A stretch of DNA of 64,000 bases from Prado023 sp963747335 (lineage in GTDB: Bacteria > Actinomycetota > Actinomycetes > S36-B12 > CAIYMF01): contig CAVVEV010000002.1 of NCBI GenBank assembly GCA_963747335.1, positions 124,001-188,000 on the forward strand, given 5' to 3'. The notes under the pieces are model-generated. The model was not told the DNA's origin. It did not search any database and saw nothing but the letters and a program-made list of their open reading frames with translations. Positions 16,742-25,553 of the stretch are shown one piece after another (the stretch's first letter is position 1; each line of letters starts with the position of its first letter). The position numbers and the translations under genes were made by a program.

Positions 16742-17839
16742 CGGGCACCTGCCGCAGTGGCCGGGTCGAGCTTCGCGATCCGCCGCACGGAGAGCAACCC
16801 GGCGCCCAGCGACGCGAGCAGCACCGCAGCGACAACTCCGCCGGTGGTCAGCGGGTCGATCGAGACCGGGAGCCCGGTGGACAGGCCCTGCAGGGCGCCC
16901 CACGCCAGGACGACAGCGACCGCCGAGGCGATCAGGATCACCGCCGCGATCTGCCCCGTGACCGACCCGGCAAGGGATCGGGTCGAGGCCCCGGAGGCCC
17001 GCAGCAGGGTGAACGTCTTGAGCTTCTGCACGGTCAGGATGAGGAAGAAGAACCCCACGACGACGACTCCGATCACGAAGGTGATGCCGACCAGCAGGCC
17101 GAAGGTCTGACTCACCGACTCCACTCCCGGGATGGACGCGATGGCCGTGCTGCGATCCAGGGCCTGCGTGCCCTGCCACGGCCTGCTGCACCTGGGCAGC
17201 GACAGCGACGGCGTCCGCCCCCGGTTCGACGGTGAACGCCACGGCGTTGACAGGCACCGCAGCGAGCCCCGGGTTCAGCTCGGTGAGCAGGGCCTCGTAG
17301 CCGGCGGTGGTCATCCACGCGGTGTCGGTGCCGAACTGCGTTCCCACGAGGGTGCCGGTGACCACGAGGTCGGTCTGCGAGCCGTTGACCCGGACGACGT
17401 CCCCGATGGCCACCTCAGCCTGGCTGGCGTCGATGGCAACCTCGGTGGGCGTCTGCGGGAAGCGCCCCTCACGCAGACCCTCCGGCTGGCTGGGGCTGTC
17501 GGGGGTCACCCCGATCAGCTGGAGTTCGTCGGGCTCACCGTTCACGGTGGCGTTCGCGGACAGGACCGCCAGGGGGCCGACCTGGGAGACACCCTCGACC
17601 GCCGCCACCTGCTCCACCACGGACGGATCGAGGCGGCTGGCCTGGATGTTGGCCCGGGCCGACTCGGAGTACACCAGGCCGTCCGCCGGAAGTGACTCGA
17701 TGGCGCCGGTGAACGCCCGCAGCAGGGCCCCCGACAGGCTGGAGAGGAACACGATGAGGAAGACCAGGAGGGCCACGGCGGCCGTCAGCAGGCCGAAGCG
17801 CAGCTTCGCCCGCTTCATCTCGGTCAGGGCCAGATTCAC
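16738..17839 (-). pseudogene. ABC transporter permease, FtsX-like (first permease), frameshifted
   Basis: Paralogue of the next permease (366 residues after correction versus 369). Residues 1-~220 read normally from 17839 (MNLALTEMKRAKLRFGLL, first helix, then the extracytoplasmic domain). Then one extra base in the CCC run at 17171-17173 shifts the frame. The correct continuation is in the next frame (ALDRSTAIASIPGVESVSQ) and holds the FtsX motif KLKTFTLLRASGASTRSLAG and three C-terminal helices, ending at 16738 in an ATGA overlap with the second permease. The out-of-frame reading runs on into the second permease. Either a broken gene or a sequence error. Confidence 0.85.
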
Positions 17840-17882
17840 AGGGACAAGTCTGCGGGGAACACCCGGGCGCTGTCAACAGAAC

Positions 17883-17891
17883 TTATCCACA
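17883..17891 (+). other. Isolated perfect DnaA box
   Basis: TTATCCACA, an exact match to the bacterial DnaA-box consensus, in the short region upstream of the ABC permease operon. A single box does not make an origin and no dnaA or dnaN gene is present. It may be a DnaA-responsive promoter site or chance. Confidence 0.4.
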
Positions 17892-18025
17892 ACTTGTGCA
17901 ATACCTGTGCACGATGCGGACGCAGGTGACCAACGGCACCTCACCCAGATTGCCATCGAGGACCTGGCCCTGATCGCGGCCGTGAGCTTCTGGAGGTTCT
18001 TCTTCGAGTCCCTGAGGCGTGGCTC

Positions 18026-18247
18026 GTGGCGGCCATCGTGAGCCTCACCGCCTTCGTCTTCTGGCTGGCGGGTGGCGGCGATCGTCCGGCGTTGGCGATC
18101 CTGATCGCCGGGCTGGCCCTGCTCGGGTCCAGCGCCCTGGGGATGCAGGTGGGCCGCCGACGCAGGAGGCGATCGGACCGGCGCTGGAGACCGTCGATGC
18201 AGCCGATCCGCCGACCCCGTGACCGTGCCCTGCATCACGTTCGGTGA
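18026..18247 (+). CDS. Possible small membrane protein
   Basis: A GTG-started frame of 73 residues with two hydrophobic stretches (VSLTAFVFWLAGG and LAILIAGLALLGSSALG) and an Arg-rich tail, which looks like a two-helix membrane protein. Upstream, in a different frame (17907-18041), a 44-codon stretch reads HLTQIAIEDLALIAAVSFWRF and also looks coding, so the true gene could begin there and be interrupted by an indel. No clear Shine-Dalgarno sequence. I recognise no family. Confidence 0.3.
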   Translation: MAAIVSLTAFVFWLAGGGDRPALAILIAGLALLGSSALGMQVGRRRRRRSDRRWRPSMQPIRRPRDRALHHVR

Positions 18248-18273
18248 CAGGACGTGCGCAGGAGGCGAGTCCG

Positions 18274-19671
18274 GTGGGCGCATCCGTCCGGGTTTCGCGT
18301 AGATTCAACACTGTGGTACCCCAGTGGCTCGACGGACTGACGTGGTGGCACGTCTATCCCCTGGGCTTCTCCGGCGCTGAGGCGGAATCGAGTCAGGTCC
18401 ACGGGGTCGTGCACCGGTTGCGGCACCTGTCCAACTGGCTGGACTACGCCCATGACCTGGGATGCCGCGGGCTGCAGCTCGGTCCGGTCTTCGCCTCGGA
18501 GACCCACGGCTACGACACGACCGACCACCTGCACATCGACCATCGGCTCGGTGACGAGCGCGACTTCGACGACCTCGTGCGCGGATGCCACGACCGGGGT
18601 ATCCGGCTGCTGCTGGACGGGGTCTTCAACCACGTCGGCTACGGCCATCCGATGTTCCAGGTGGCGCGGGCCGCCGGTCCGGACCCGCAGGGCGCTGGGG
18701 CGCAGGCAGCGCGGTGGTTCGATCTCCGCTGGCCCACGACCGACGGTGAGCCCGACTACGACGTGTTCGAGGGTCATGGCAACCTCGTGACGCTGAACCA
18801 CCAGGACCCTGCCGTGCTCAACTACGTGGTGCACGTGATGGATCACTGGCTGACCCGGGGCGCCGACGGGTGGCGCCTGGACGCGGCCTACGCGGTGGCC
18901 CCGGAGTTCTGGCGCGAGGCGCTGGCCCGGGTCCGCGCCCTGCATCCGGACGCCTGGTTCATCGGCGAGTACATCCACGGCGAGCCGCCGCAGATCCTGG
19001 CCGAGACCACGCTGGACTCCGTGACCGCCTATGGGCTGTGGCGCCCCCTGTGGCGCTCGCTGAACGACGCGAACTACTTCGACCTCACGTGGCAGATCGA
19101 GAGGCTGGCCGAGTACGCCAGCGACCATCCGCCCCTGACGTTCGTCGGCAACCATGACACGACGCGCATCGCCAGCAACCTCGAGGACCAGCGTCACTTC
19201 GGCCACGCGATCGCGGCCCTGTTCACCCTGCCCGGCACCCCCGCTGTGTACTACGGCGATGAGCAGGCGTTCCGCGGGGTCAAGGAGGACCGCTTCGGCG
19301 GCGACGAGGCAGTGCGTCCGATGTTCCCCGAGCGCCCTGACGGGCTGGCACCGTGGGGTTGGCCGATCCACCACCTGCATCGGCAGCTGATCGAGATGCG
19401 GTCACGCCACCCCTGGATGACCCGATCGCTGGCGACTGTCGAGCACGTGACCAACACCGCGCTGGCCCTGCGGGCCACCCCTCCAGGCGGGCATGGTCGC
19501 CGGATCACCACCCTGCTCAACATTGCCGACGAACCCACCCGGTTCCCGGTCGAGCTGGCCGACCCCACGATCGAGGTGCAGTCCGAGGCGGCGGGTCACG
19601 AGCCCGACGTCCTGGTCGTGCCCGCACATGCATGGCGGGTCCTGTCCCATGGGTCACCGCACTGGGCCTGA
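18274..19671 (+). CDS. Glycoside hydrolase family 13 (alpha-amylase family) protein
   Basis: 465 residues, cytosolic, a TIM barrel with GH13 conserved regions: LLLDGVFNHVG (region I), GWRLDAAYAV (nucleophile Asp), FIGEYIHGE (acid/base Glu) and FVGNHDTTRIA (transition-state Asp). All three catalytic carboxylates are present, so it should be active on alpha-glucans or maltooligosaccharides; subfamily is uncertain. The GTG at 18274 has AGGAGG 8 nt upstream. The downstream GTG at 18313 lies after a TAGATT -10-like box and could be an alternative leaderless start. It converges with ggt. Confidence 0.9.
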   Translation: MGASVRVSRRFNTVVPQWLDGLTWWHVYPLGFSGAEAESSQVHGVVHRLRHLSNWLDYAHDLGCRGLQLGPVFASETHGYDTTDHLHIDHRLGDERDFDDLVRGCHDRGIRLLLDGVFNHVGYGHPMFQVARAAGPDPQGAGAQAARWFDLRWPTTDGEPDYDVFEGHGNLVTLNHQDPAVLNYVVHVMDHWLTRGADGWRLDAAYAVAPEFWREALARVRALHPDAWFIGEYIHGEPPQILAETTLDSVTAYGLWRPLWRSLNDANYFDLTWQIERLAEYASDHPPLTFVGNHDTTRIASNLEDQRHFGHAIAALFTLPGTPAVYYGDEQAFRGVKEDRFGGDEAVRPMFPERPDGLAPWGWPIHHLHRQLIEMRSRHPWMTRSLATVEHVTNTALALRATPPGGHGRRITTLLNIADEPTRFPVELADPTIEVQSEAAGHEPDVLVVPAHAWRVLSHGSPHWA

Positions 19672-19691
19672 GGCCCAGGCCCTGCCCCGAC

Positions 19692-21194
19692 TCACCCCGC
19701 GACGACCAGCGCCCCGCCGCCGCGACGCCCATCGGCAACGGCGCGCACCGAGCCATCGGGCATCCGCTGCACCGCGTTGACCCCACCGAAGAACAGGTTG
19801 TGCGCGGGCCACACGTTGACCGGGCCGATCGCGCACGCCCGGAGGCCGTCGATCAGCGCCGCGGGCAGCATCGGCTCGACCTGCAGGCCCCGGTCATCGG
19901 GGTGCACGCGCGCTGCGGATACGGCCCGCGCGAGTGACTGGCCGCCATCCATCATGCGCATGAGCACCTCGACCATCGACGAGCGGATCCGCTCCGATCC
20001 ACCGGTCCCCAGTGCGACGATGCCCCCGTCCGGGGCCACCAGGATCGACGGGCTCATCATCGATCCCATCCGCTGGCCCGGCGGGGTCGCGTGGAACCCG
20101 TCCGGGTTCAGGTCGGCCTCCCCCAGCATGTTGTTCAGCTGGATCCCGGTCCCCGGGATGACGAAGCCCGAGGTCACGCCGTTGGACGTGGTCATGGACG
20201 CGACCATCCCGTCGGCATCGACTGCGCTGACGTGCGTGGTGCCGGTCGCGGTCAGCGGCGAGGTCGCTCCGCTGCGGCGGTGCCTCGTGGCCGCCACGAG
20301 GGTCTCCACCAGCCCGATCCAGCCGCGGGCGTCCTCGGGGTCGAACGAGGGCGCGACTGCGATGGTGTCGGCGATGATCGATCCGCCGAACGACGGGGGC
20401 GGGTTGGTGAAGAACCTGTAGCCGGCCCGCTCGGCGACGACCGGGTCCCGATGGATCACCTGGTAGCCGTCCAGGTCGGCGGCGGTGACCAGCCCGCCCT
20501 GGCGCATGGCGGCGAGCAGGGGAGCAGCGAACGGCGCACTCACCAGGGAGTTGACCGTCCCATCGGCGAGCAGGTCGAGGAACCGGGCGAGATCCGGATT
20601 GCGGATGTCGTCCCCGGCCGTCAACCACCGCCCGTCACGCTCCACGAGGCGCCGGCTCTCGGGGGACAGCCCCACCAGCTCACGGATCAGGCCGGTGAGG
20701 ATCCCCTGGGCGGGCTCCATCACGACGCCGTCGGCGGCGTACCTGCGTGCCGGCGCGACGAGCGTGGCCAGCGGGAGGCGGGCGAACTCGTCGTGCGCCT
20801 CGAGGATCCCCGCCAACAGCCCCGGGACGGCCACCGAGCCCATCCCGACGTGGAAGGTCTGGACGGTGCTCGGGTACTCCACGTCCATCGGCAGGAAGTG
20901 CAGGTCGAGGTCCTGGACGGGAAGGCCCCGGCCCGGGGTGTCGACGAAGGAGTCGCGCACGTGCACCTGTCCATCAGGGAGGCGCACCATGAGGAACCCG
21001 CCGCCACCCAAGGAGGCGACCGCCTGCTCTGCGACGGTTGCGGCGAAGGTGGCGGCCAGGACCGCGTCGACCGCGTTGCCCCCTGCCGCGAGCGCCTCGG
21101 CCCCTGCCCGTGCGGTCGCCACGCTTCCCGCCGCCACGGCGGACGAGCCGGGACCGCCGTGCGCCACAGCGCTGCCGACGGGATCAGGAACCAC
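19692..21194 (-). CDS. ggt: Gamma-glutamyltransferase
   Basis: Ntn hydrolase that cleaves or transfers gamma-glutamyl groups from glutathione-like compounds; 500 residues. The autoprocessing Thr begins TTHVSAVDADGMVAS (the catalytic TTH motif, about residue 315), and the small-subunit NGVTSGFVIPGTGIQLNN and GSMMSPSILVAPDGG blocks follow. The N-terminus (GSSAVAAGSVATARAG) has no clear signal peptide, so it may be cytosolic, unlike periplasmic Ggt. The GTG at 21194 has a TACCCT -10 box 7 nt upstream (leaderless). It is divergent from a GCS2-type ligase, forming a gamma-glutamyl group. Confidence 0.94.
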   Translation of the reverse strand: MVPDPVGSAVAHGGPGSSAVAAGSVATARAGAEALAAGGNAVDAVLAATFAATVAEQAVASLGGGGFLMVRLPDGQVHVRDSFVDTPGRGLPVQDLDLHFLPMDVEYPSTVQTFHVGMGSVAVPGLLAGILEAHDEFARLPLATLVAPARRYAADGVVMEPAQGILTGLIRELVGLSPESRRLVERDGRWLTAGDDIRNPDLARFLDLLADGTVNSLVSAPFAAPLLAAMRQGGLVTAADLDGYQVIHRDPVVAERAGYRFFTNPPPSFGGSIIADTIAVAPSFDPEDARGWIGLVETLVAATRHRRSGATSPLTATGTTHVSAVDADGMVASMTTSNGVTSGFVIPGTGIQLNNMLGEADLNPDGFHATPPGQRMGSMMSPSILVAPDGGIVALGTGGSERIRSSMVEVLMRMMDGGQSLARAVSAARVHPDDRGLQVEPMLPAALIDGLRACAIGPVNVWPAHNLFFGGVNAVQRMPDGSVRAVADGRRGGGALVVAG

Positions 21195-21250
21195 ATTGAG
21201 AAGGGTAGTGGCCCTAGCCTGAGCCCAATCACGCGTTCCCCCGCCCGAGG

Positions 21251-22393
21251 ATGCCCATGCTGATCCCCTTCACCAGCTCCCCGGCCCACACCCTCGGGGT
21301 GGAGATCGAGATGGGACTCGTCCACGACGAGACCGACGAGCTCGAATGCGCCGCCCCCGAGGTGCTCGGCGAGGCCGGGGTCGGGTACCCCGGCGGTGCG
21401 CACCCCCGGATCCACCCGGAGCTCTTCCAGTCGACCCTCGAGCTGATCACCGGGGTGTGCGCGACGCCGGCGCAGGCCCATGCCGACCTCGCCGCGACGG
21501 TCGCCGAGCTGCAGCCGATCCTGCGCCGGCGCCACCTGGCGCTCATCGGGACAGGTGTGCACCCGTTCTCCAGCTGGAACAGCCTGCGCCTCACCGCCGA
21601 CGATCGGTACGCGCGCCTGGTGGACAAGATCCAGTGGCCGGCCCGGCGGATGATGATCCATGGCGTGCACTTCCACGTGGGCGTCCCGTCGGGGGACCAC
21701 GCCATCGCGGTCACCAACGCCCTGACCACGCTGCTGCCGCACTTCGTGGCGCTGTCGGCCTCGAGCCCCTACTGGTTCGGCGAGGACACCGGCCTGGCCT
21801 CGATGCGCACCAAGGTGTTCGAGTCGATGCCCTCGGCCAGCCTTCCCCCCGAGCTCGCCGATTGGGCGGACTTCGAGCGGCTCGTGGAGATCCTGGCGCG
21901 CGCCGGCACCATCGAGACCGTCAAGGAGCTGTGGTGGGACATCCGACCCAGCCCCGGGTGGGGCACGGTCGAGCTGCGCATGTGCGACGGCATGGCCACC
22001 CTGACCGAGCTCTGCGCGCTGGCCGCCCTGGCCCAGGCTGCCGTGGCGCACCTGTGCCGGGGCATCGACGAGGGGCGGACATTCCCCCGCGAGCCCGACT
22101 GGGTGCTGCAGGAGAACAAGTGGCGGGCTGCGCGCTACGGCATCGAGGCTGACCTGGTCCACGGGGACGGATCGGTGACGCGGTTGGCCGACGAGGTGCG
22201 CGAGTGGGTCCAGCGTGTCCGGCCCGAGGCGCTGGCACTGGGCACCGAGGCCGACCTCGACCGGGTGCTCGGTATCCTTGACCACCAGCCCAGCTACGTC
22301 CGCCAGCGCGCCGTGGTGGCCGAGGGCGGCACCCTGCGCGACGTGGTGGAGCTGCTTCGCCGGGAGTTCGCCAACGATCGCGTCGGAGGATGA
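21251..22393 (+). CDS. Carboxylate-amine ligase, YbdK/GCS2 family
   Basis: ATP-dependent ligase related to glutamate-cysteine ligase, 380 residues. The family opening is TLGVEIEMGLVHDETDEL, with later signatures GTGVHPFSSWNS, MMIHGVHFHVGVPS (His-rich metal/ATP site) and WWDIRPSPGWGTVELRMCDG (the Asp-Arg ligand block near residue 235). E. coli YbdK has weak gamma-glutamylcysteine synthetase activity, so the physiological substrate is open. An ATG 6 bp downstream is an alternative start. The stop overlaps the next start (ATGA), and the gene is divergent from ggt, so a role in gamma-glutamyl or thiol metabolism is a fair inference. Confidence 0.92.
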   Translation: MPMLIPFTSSPAHTLGVEIEMGLVHDETDELECAAPEVLGEAGVGYPGGAHPRIHPELFQSTLELITGVCATPAQAHADLAATVAELQPILRRRHLALIGTGVHPFSSWNSLRLTADDRYARLVDKIQWPARRMMIHGVHFHVGVPSGDHAIAVTNALTTLLPHFVALSASSPYWFGEDTGLASMRTKVFESMPSASLPPELADWADFERLVEILARAGTIETVKELWWDIRPSPGWGTVELRMCDGMATLTELCALAALAQAAVAHLCRGIDEGRTFPREPDWVLQENKWRAARYGIEADLVHGDGSVTRLADEVREWVQRVRPEALALGTEADLDRVLGILDHQPSYVRQRAVVAEGGTLRDVVELLRREFANDRVGG

Positions 22394-23712
22394 GTGTGAG
22401 CGTCACCGTGCCGGGGCCCCCGATCGAGGACCTCGGGTCCGACCTTGCGGGCCTGTCGATCGACCCGGAGCTGCTGCACGTGGTGCAGGCCATGGTCGAG
22501 CACAAGGCCGGTGAGCTGGTCTACACCCGACGGTGGTTGCACGCCCGACCCGAGGTGAGCCGGGCGGAGCACGAGACCACAGCCGCCCTGCGCGAGCGGC
22601 TCCAGGCTGAGGGCCTGTCGCCGCGGGTGCTCAGCGTCGGAACGGGACTCCTCTGCGACGTCGGCACGGAGGGCCCGCTGGTGGCGCTGCGCGCGGACAT
22701 CGACGCCCTGGTCATGCACGACGCCAAGGACGTGCCCTATCGCTCGATGAACGATGGCGCCTGTCACGCCTGCGGTCATGACGTGCACACGGCCGTCGTC
22801 CTCGGCGCCGGGCTGGTGCTGCGCGAGCTGATCGACTCCGGGCGGATCCGCGGCCGGGTGCGGCTGGTCTTCGAACCGTCCGAGGAGTCCCTGCCTGGGG
22901 GCGCGCTCGATGTGATCGCCGACGGTGGCATGGACGGCGTCCAGGGCATCTTCGGGGTGCACTGCGACCCGAAGATCGACGCGGGGCAGCTCGGATGCCG
23001 GATCGGGCCGATCACCTCGGCGTCGCACCACGTGGCCATCCGGATGACTGGTCCCGGCGGGCACACGGCGCGACCGTCCCTGACCGTCAACCTCGCCGAC
23101 GAGGTGGCCCGGGTCGTGCGCGAGCTGCCCGCGGCCGTCCAGGCAGCCGCCGACGGGCTTGCGGGAGACCCGGCACGCGGTGAGGTCCGGCTCGTCTTCG
23201 GCACGATCCACACCGGATCGGCATCCAACGTCATCCCGGCCGAGGCGGACCTCACAGGCTCGGTGCGCACCCCGGACCCCACAGTCTCCGACGCCCTGAT
23301 GTCGATCGTCCCGCAGGCCATCGCCCGCGTGCTCGGGACGGACATGCGCCCCGATGCTGAGGGCCACGAGGGGTCCCGACCCGACGGTCTGCACTGGTAC
23401 CTGCGCCACCGCCCGGGGGTGACTCCCGTGATCAACGACGCCGCCGCCACGCGCATGATCGCCAGCGCCGCTCTGGTCGCCGGTGGCCCCGACGCGGTCT
23501 GCGACACCGACCACTCGTGGGGTGGCGACACGTTCGGCTGGTACCAGGGCCTCGTCCCGGGCTGCTACGCCCGCCTCGGCACCCACTGGCCGGGGCGGCC
23601 CGACCGCCTCGACCTGCATCGGCCCACCTTCGACGTCGATGAGAGTGCGATCGCCTTCGGCACGAAGTCCCTCGTCCTGGCCGCGATCGGCTGGATGTCC
23701 GCCCTGAGCTGA
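22390..23712 (+). CDS. M20D family amidohydrolase
   Basis: 440-residue metal-dependent amidohydrolase of the hippurate/IAA-amino-acid/N-acyl-aminoacyl hydrolase group (M20D). Motifs: RADIDALVM, CHACGHDVHTA (the CGHDxH metal site), FEPSEESLPGG (catalytic Glu), HCDPKIDAGQLG, and GPGGHTARPS in the dimerisation domain. The substrate cannot be deduced; given the coupled ligase and ggt, a gamma-glutamyl or aminoacyl conjugate is possible. The start overlaps the ligase stop in ATGA, so the two are co-translated. Confidence 0.92.
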   Translation: MSVSVTVPGPPIEDLGSDLAGLSIDPELLHVVQAMVEHKAGELVYTRRWLHARPEVSRAEHETTAALRERLQAEGLSPRVLSVGTGLLCDVGTEGPLVALRADIDALVMHDAKDVPYRSMNDGACHACGHDVHTAVVLGAGLVLRELIDSGRIRGRVRLVFEPSEESLPGGALDVIADGGMDGVQGIFGVHCDPKIDAGQLGCRIGPITSASHHVAIRMTGPGGHTARPSLTVNLADEVARVVRELPAAVQAAADGLAGDPARGEVRLVFGTIHTGSASNVIPAEADLTGSVRTPDPTVSDALMSIVPQAIARVLGTDMRPDAEGHEGSRPDGLHWYLRHRPGVTPVINDAAATRMIASAALVAGGPDAVCDTDHSWGGDTFGWYQGLVPGCYARLGTHWPGRPDRLDLHRPTFDVDESAIAFGTKSLVLAAIGWMSALS

Positions 23713-23794
23713 TACCCGGGCCGCGATCGGCGGGCAGTGGGGAGTACGGGCGCGTGCTGATGCCGGCGGACAGCGGTGATGGAACGATGGGGCC

Positions 23795-24052
23795 ATGGCT
23801 GAACTCACTGTGTACGGAGCCGACTGGTGCCCTGACTGCCGACGTTCCAAGCGGCTGCTCGACCGCCTCGCTGTGCCCTACACCTACATGGATGTCGATG
23901 AGGACCCCTCGGCTCTGGAGACGATGAAGTCCCTGAACGGCGGCCGCCAGTCGATCCCTGTCGTCGTCTTCCCCGACGGGCATCACCTGACCGAGCCCTC
24001 GGATCCGGCCCTGCGCACGGACCTGGAAGCCGCCGGTCTCATCCCGGGCTGA
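23795..24052 (+). CDS. Glutaredoxin-like protein (mycoredoxin type)
   Basis: 85-residue thioredoxin-fold protein. The redox site CPDC lies in YGADWCPDCRRSKRLLDR near residue 11, followed by YTYMDVDEDPS, the cis-Pro loop IPVVVF, and a Gly-type ligand region near the C-terminus. Actinobacterial proteins like this use mycothiol or a thioredoxin-like system for disulfide reduction. The ATG at 23795 follows AACGAT at 6 nt, another leaderless-type start. It sits near the ggt/ligase/amidohydrolase group, consistent with thiol metabolism. Confidence 0.88.
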   Translation: MAELTVYGADWCPDCRRSKRLLDRLAVPYTYMDVDEDPSALETMKSLNGGRQSIPVVVFPDGHHLTEPSDPALRTDLEAAGLIPG

Positions 24053-24117
24053 CCGTTCTGGTGCGGGGGACCAGGGCGGCGAGCATGTCGCAGTGGTTCG
24101 GCACGGCCGCACCGGGG

Positions 24118-24219
24118 TAGCCTGCTGCCGCTTCACGTTCCGTGAACCCACGTGGGCCCCTCCTGGGGAGGCCCTCGCATGTCACCCACCCCATGCCCTG
24201 CAGAAAGGCTCCTCCTGTC
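24118..24219 (+). promoter_or_regulatory. Promoter and long leader of the aquaporin gene
   Basis: A TAGCCT -10-like hexamer at 24118-24123 is followed by about 96 nt of untranslated sequence before the ATG at 24220. The leader contains three stacked inverted repeats: TTCACG/CGTGAA (24132-24146), CCCACGTGGG (24147-24156) and GGGCC/GGCCC (24154-24174). This is unusual here because most neighbouring genes are leaderless. A regulatory role is inferred only. Confidence 0.4.
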
Positions 24220-24984
24220 ATGAGTCGCAAGCTCGGTGCCGAGTTCGTCGGCACCTTCCTCCTGGTGTTCCTCGCCGTCGGCGCGGCCGTGTTCGGCATC
24301 GGCGGCGGCGTCGGCGCCGATGCCGCCGGCCCGGCTTCGGGCACTGTCGGGGTCGCCCTGGCGTTCGGCCTCGTCGTCCTGATGCTGGCCTACGCGTTCG
24401 GCCCGGTTTCCGGCACGCACGTCAACCCCGCCGTCACGCTGGCGATGATCATGACCAAGCGCATGTCGCCCGGCGAGGGCGGCGGCTACGTCGCCGCCCA
24501 GTTCGGCGGTGCGATCCTCGGTGGCGCGGTCCTCAAGCTGTTCGTCTCGTCCTTCGGGGTCACCGACAAGACCGGCGGGCTCGGCACGAACAGCTACGAC
24601 AACGGCGCGATCAACATGGCCGGCGCGTTCGTCCTCGAGGTCCTGCTGACGGCGGCGTTCGTGCTGGTCATCCTGCTGGTGACCGAGAGGGTCGCTGCCC
24701 CCGGCTTCGCCGGCATCGCGATCGGCCTGGCCCTGACGGCCGTGCACCTCGTCGGCATCCCGCTGACCGGAACGTCGGTCAACCCGGCCCGGTCGTTCGG
24801 CCCGGCCCTGTTCGAGGGCGGCACTGCGCTGTCGCAGGTGTGGCTGTTCATCCTCGCGCCGCTGGTGGGTGCGGCCGCGGCCGTCGCGGTCTGGTCGTTC
24901 ACGCGCGTGACGTCGCTCGAGGGGGCCGACGCGCTCGAGACGTCCGAATCCGCCGGGGCGCTTGCGGAGGCCCTGGACGACTGA
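24220..24984 (+). CDS. aqpZ: Aquaporin (AqpZ-like)
   Basis: MIP-family channel of 254 residues with six predicted helices. The two NPA boxes are intact: THVNPAVTLAM and TSVNPARSFGPALF. The Arg after the second NPA and the small residues around it suggest a water-selective pore rather than a glycerol facilitator. A region near residues 120-140 is extended compared with E. coli AqpZ (231 aa). The ATG at 24220 (MSRKLGAEFVGTFLLVFLA) has AAAGG about 11 nt upstream; an upstream in-frame ATG (24193) is possible but would add a non-conserved lead. Confidence 0.93.
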   Translation: MSRKLGAEFVGTFLLVFLAVGAAVFGIGGGVGADAAGPASGTVGVALAFGLVVLMLAYAFGPVSGTHVNPAVTLAMIMTKRMSPGEGGGYVAAQFGGAILGGAVLKLFVSSFGVTDKTGGLGTNSYDNGAINMAGAFVLEVLLTAAFVLVILLVTERVAAPGFAGIAIGLALTAVHLVGIPLTGTSVNPARSFGPALFEGGTALSQVWLFILAPLVGAAAAVAVWSFTRVTSLEGADALETSESAGALAEALDD

Positions 24985-24996
24985 TTCCAGCATCGC

Positions 24997-25037
24997 GGAA
25001 ATGCCCGGCCCCGGGTTCACCGGAGGCGGGCATTTCC
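24997..25037 (+). terminator. Hairpin terminator after aqpZ
   Basis: Perfect 11-bp inverted repeat GGAAATGCCCG / CGGGCATTTCC around a 19-nt loop, starting 12 bp after the aquaporin stop. The 3' arm ends in TTTCC, giving a short U run. It separates aqpZ from the deaminase gene. Confidence 0.65.
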
Positions 25038-25098
25038 ATGATCAGCAGAGCGCGGGGGCGGGCGGCAGCCGGCGCAAGGCGTGGGCGACAATCGCGCC

Positions 25099-25521
25099 AT
25101 GGAGTTCACCCGACCGGACTGGGACGAGTACTTCCTGCAGATCGCCGCGGCAGTGGCCGTCCGGGCCGACTGCAGGCGGCGGAAGGTCGGCGCAGTCCTG
25201 GTGTCCAACCACCGGATCGTGGCCACCGGGTACAACGGTGCCCCCTCGGGCGGCCCCTCCTGCCTGGCCGGGGAATGCCCCCGGGGCCTGCTCGACTCGG
25301 CCACGGTCGCTCCGGGGAGCTCCTACGACACGGGTGCAGGGGCCTGCGTCGCGCTGCACGCAGAGCAGAACTGCCTGCTGTACGCCGACCGCAGCCGGGC
25401 TGAGTCAGCCACCATCTACGTCACGCACGAGCCCTGTGACGGCTGCCGACGGATGATCGCCGGATCGGGCGTGAACCGCGCTGTGTGGCCCGACGGCCAG
25501 TGGCAGGTCCGGACCGACTGA
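25099..25521 (+). CDS. dCMP deaminase family protein
   Basis: 140 residues, zinc-dependent deaminase. Zinc ligands are in CVALHAEQNCLLY (HAE) and THEPCDGCRRMI (PCxxC). An N-terminal block TGYNGAPSGGPSCL-like and the Cys-rich loop CLAGECPRG match the dCMP/cytidylate deaminase group, which supplies dUMP for dTMP synthesis. It lacks some C-terminal length of phage T4 dCMP deaminase. The ATG at 25099 has GACAAT at 6 nt and no Shine-Dalgarno; an upstream GTG at 25081 is possible. It converges with the mutarotase gene. Confidence 0.88.
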   Translation: MEFTRPDWDEYFLQIAAAVAVRADCRRRKVGAVLVSNHRIVATGYNGAPSGGPSCLAGECPRGLLDSATVAPGSSYDTGAGACVALHAEQNCLLYADRSRAESATIYVTHEPCDGCRRMIAGSGVNRAVWPDGQWQVRTD

Positions 25522-25553
25522 GCAGTCGCCCGCGCCCGTTCGACCCCGTCGCC

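Noticed and set aside
15632..17839. Single 735-residue fused permease
   Set aside because: The central third is low-complexity out-of-frame sequence, and correcting one base gives two equally sized permeases with an ATGA overlap.
17883..17891. Replication origin
   Set aside because: Only one DnaA box, no AT-rich unwinding region and no dnaA, dnaN or gyrase genes nearby.
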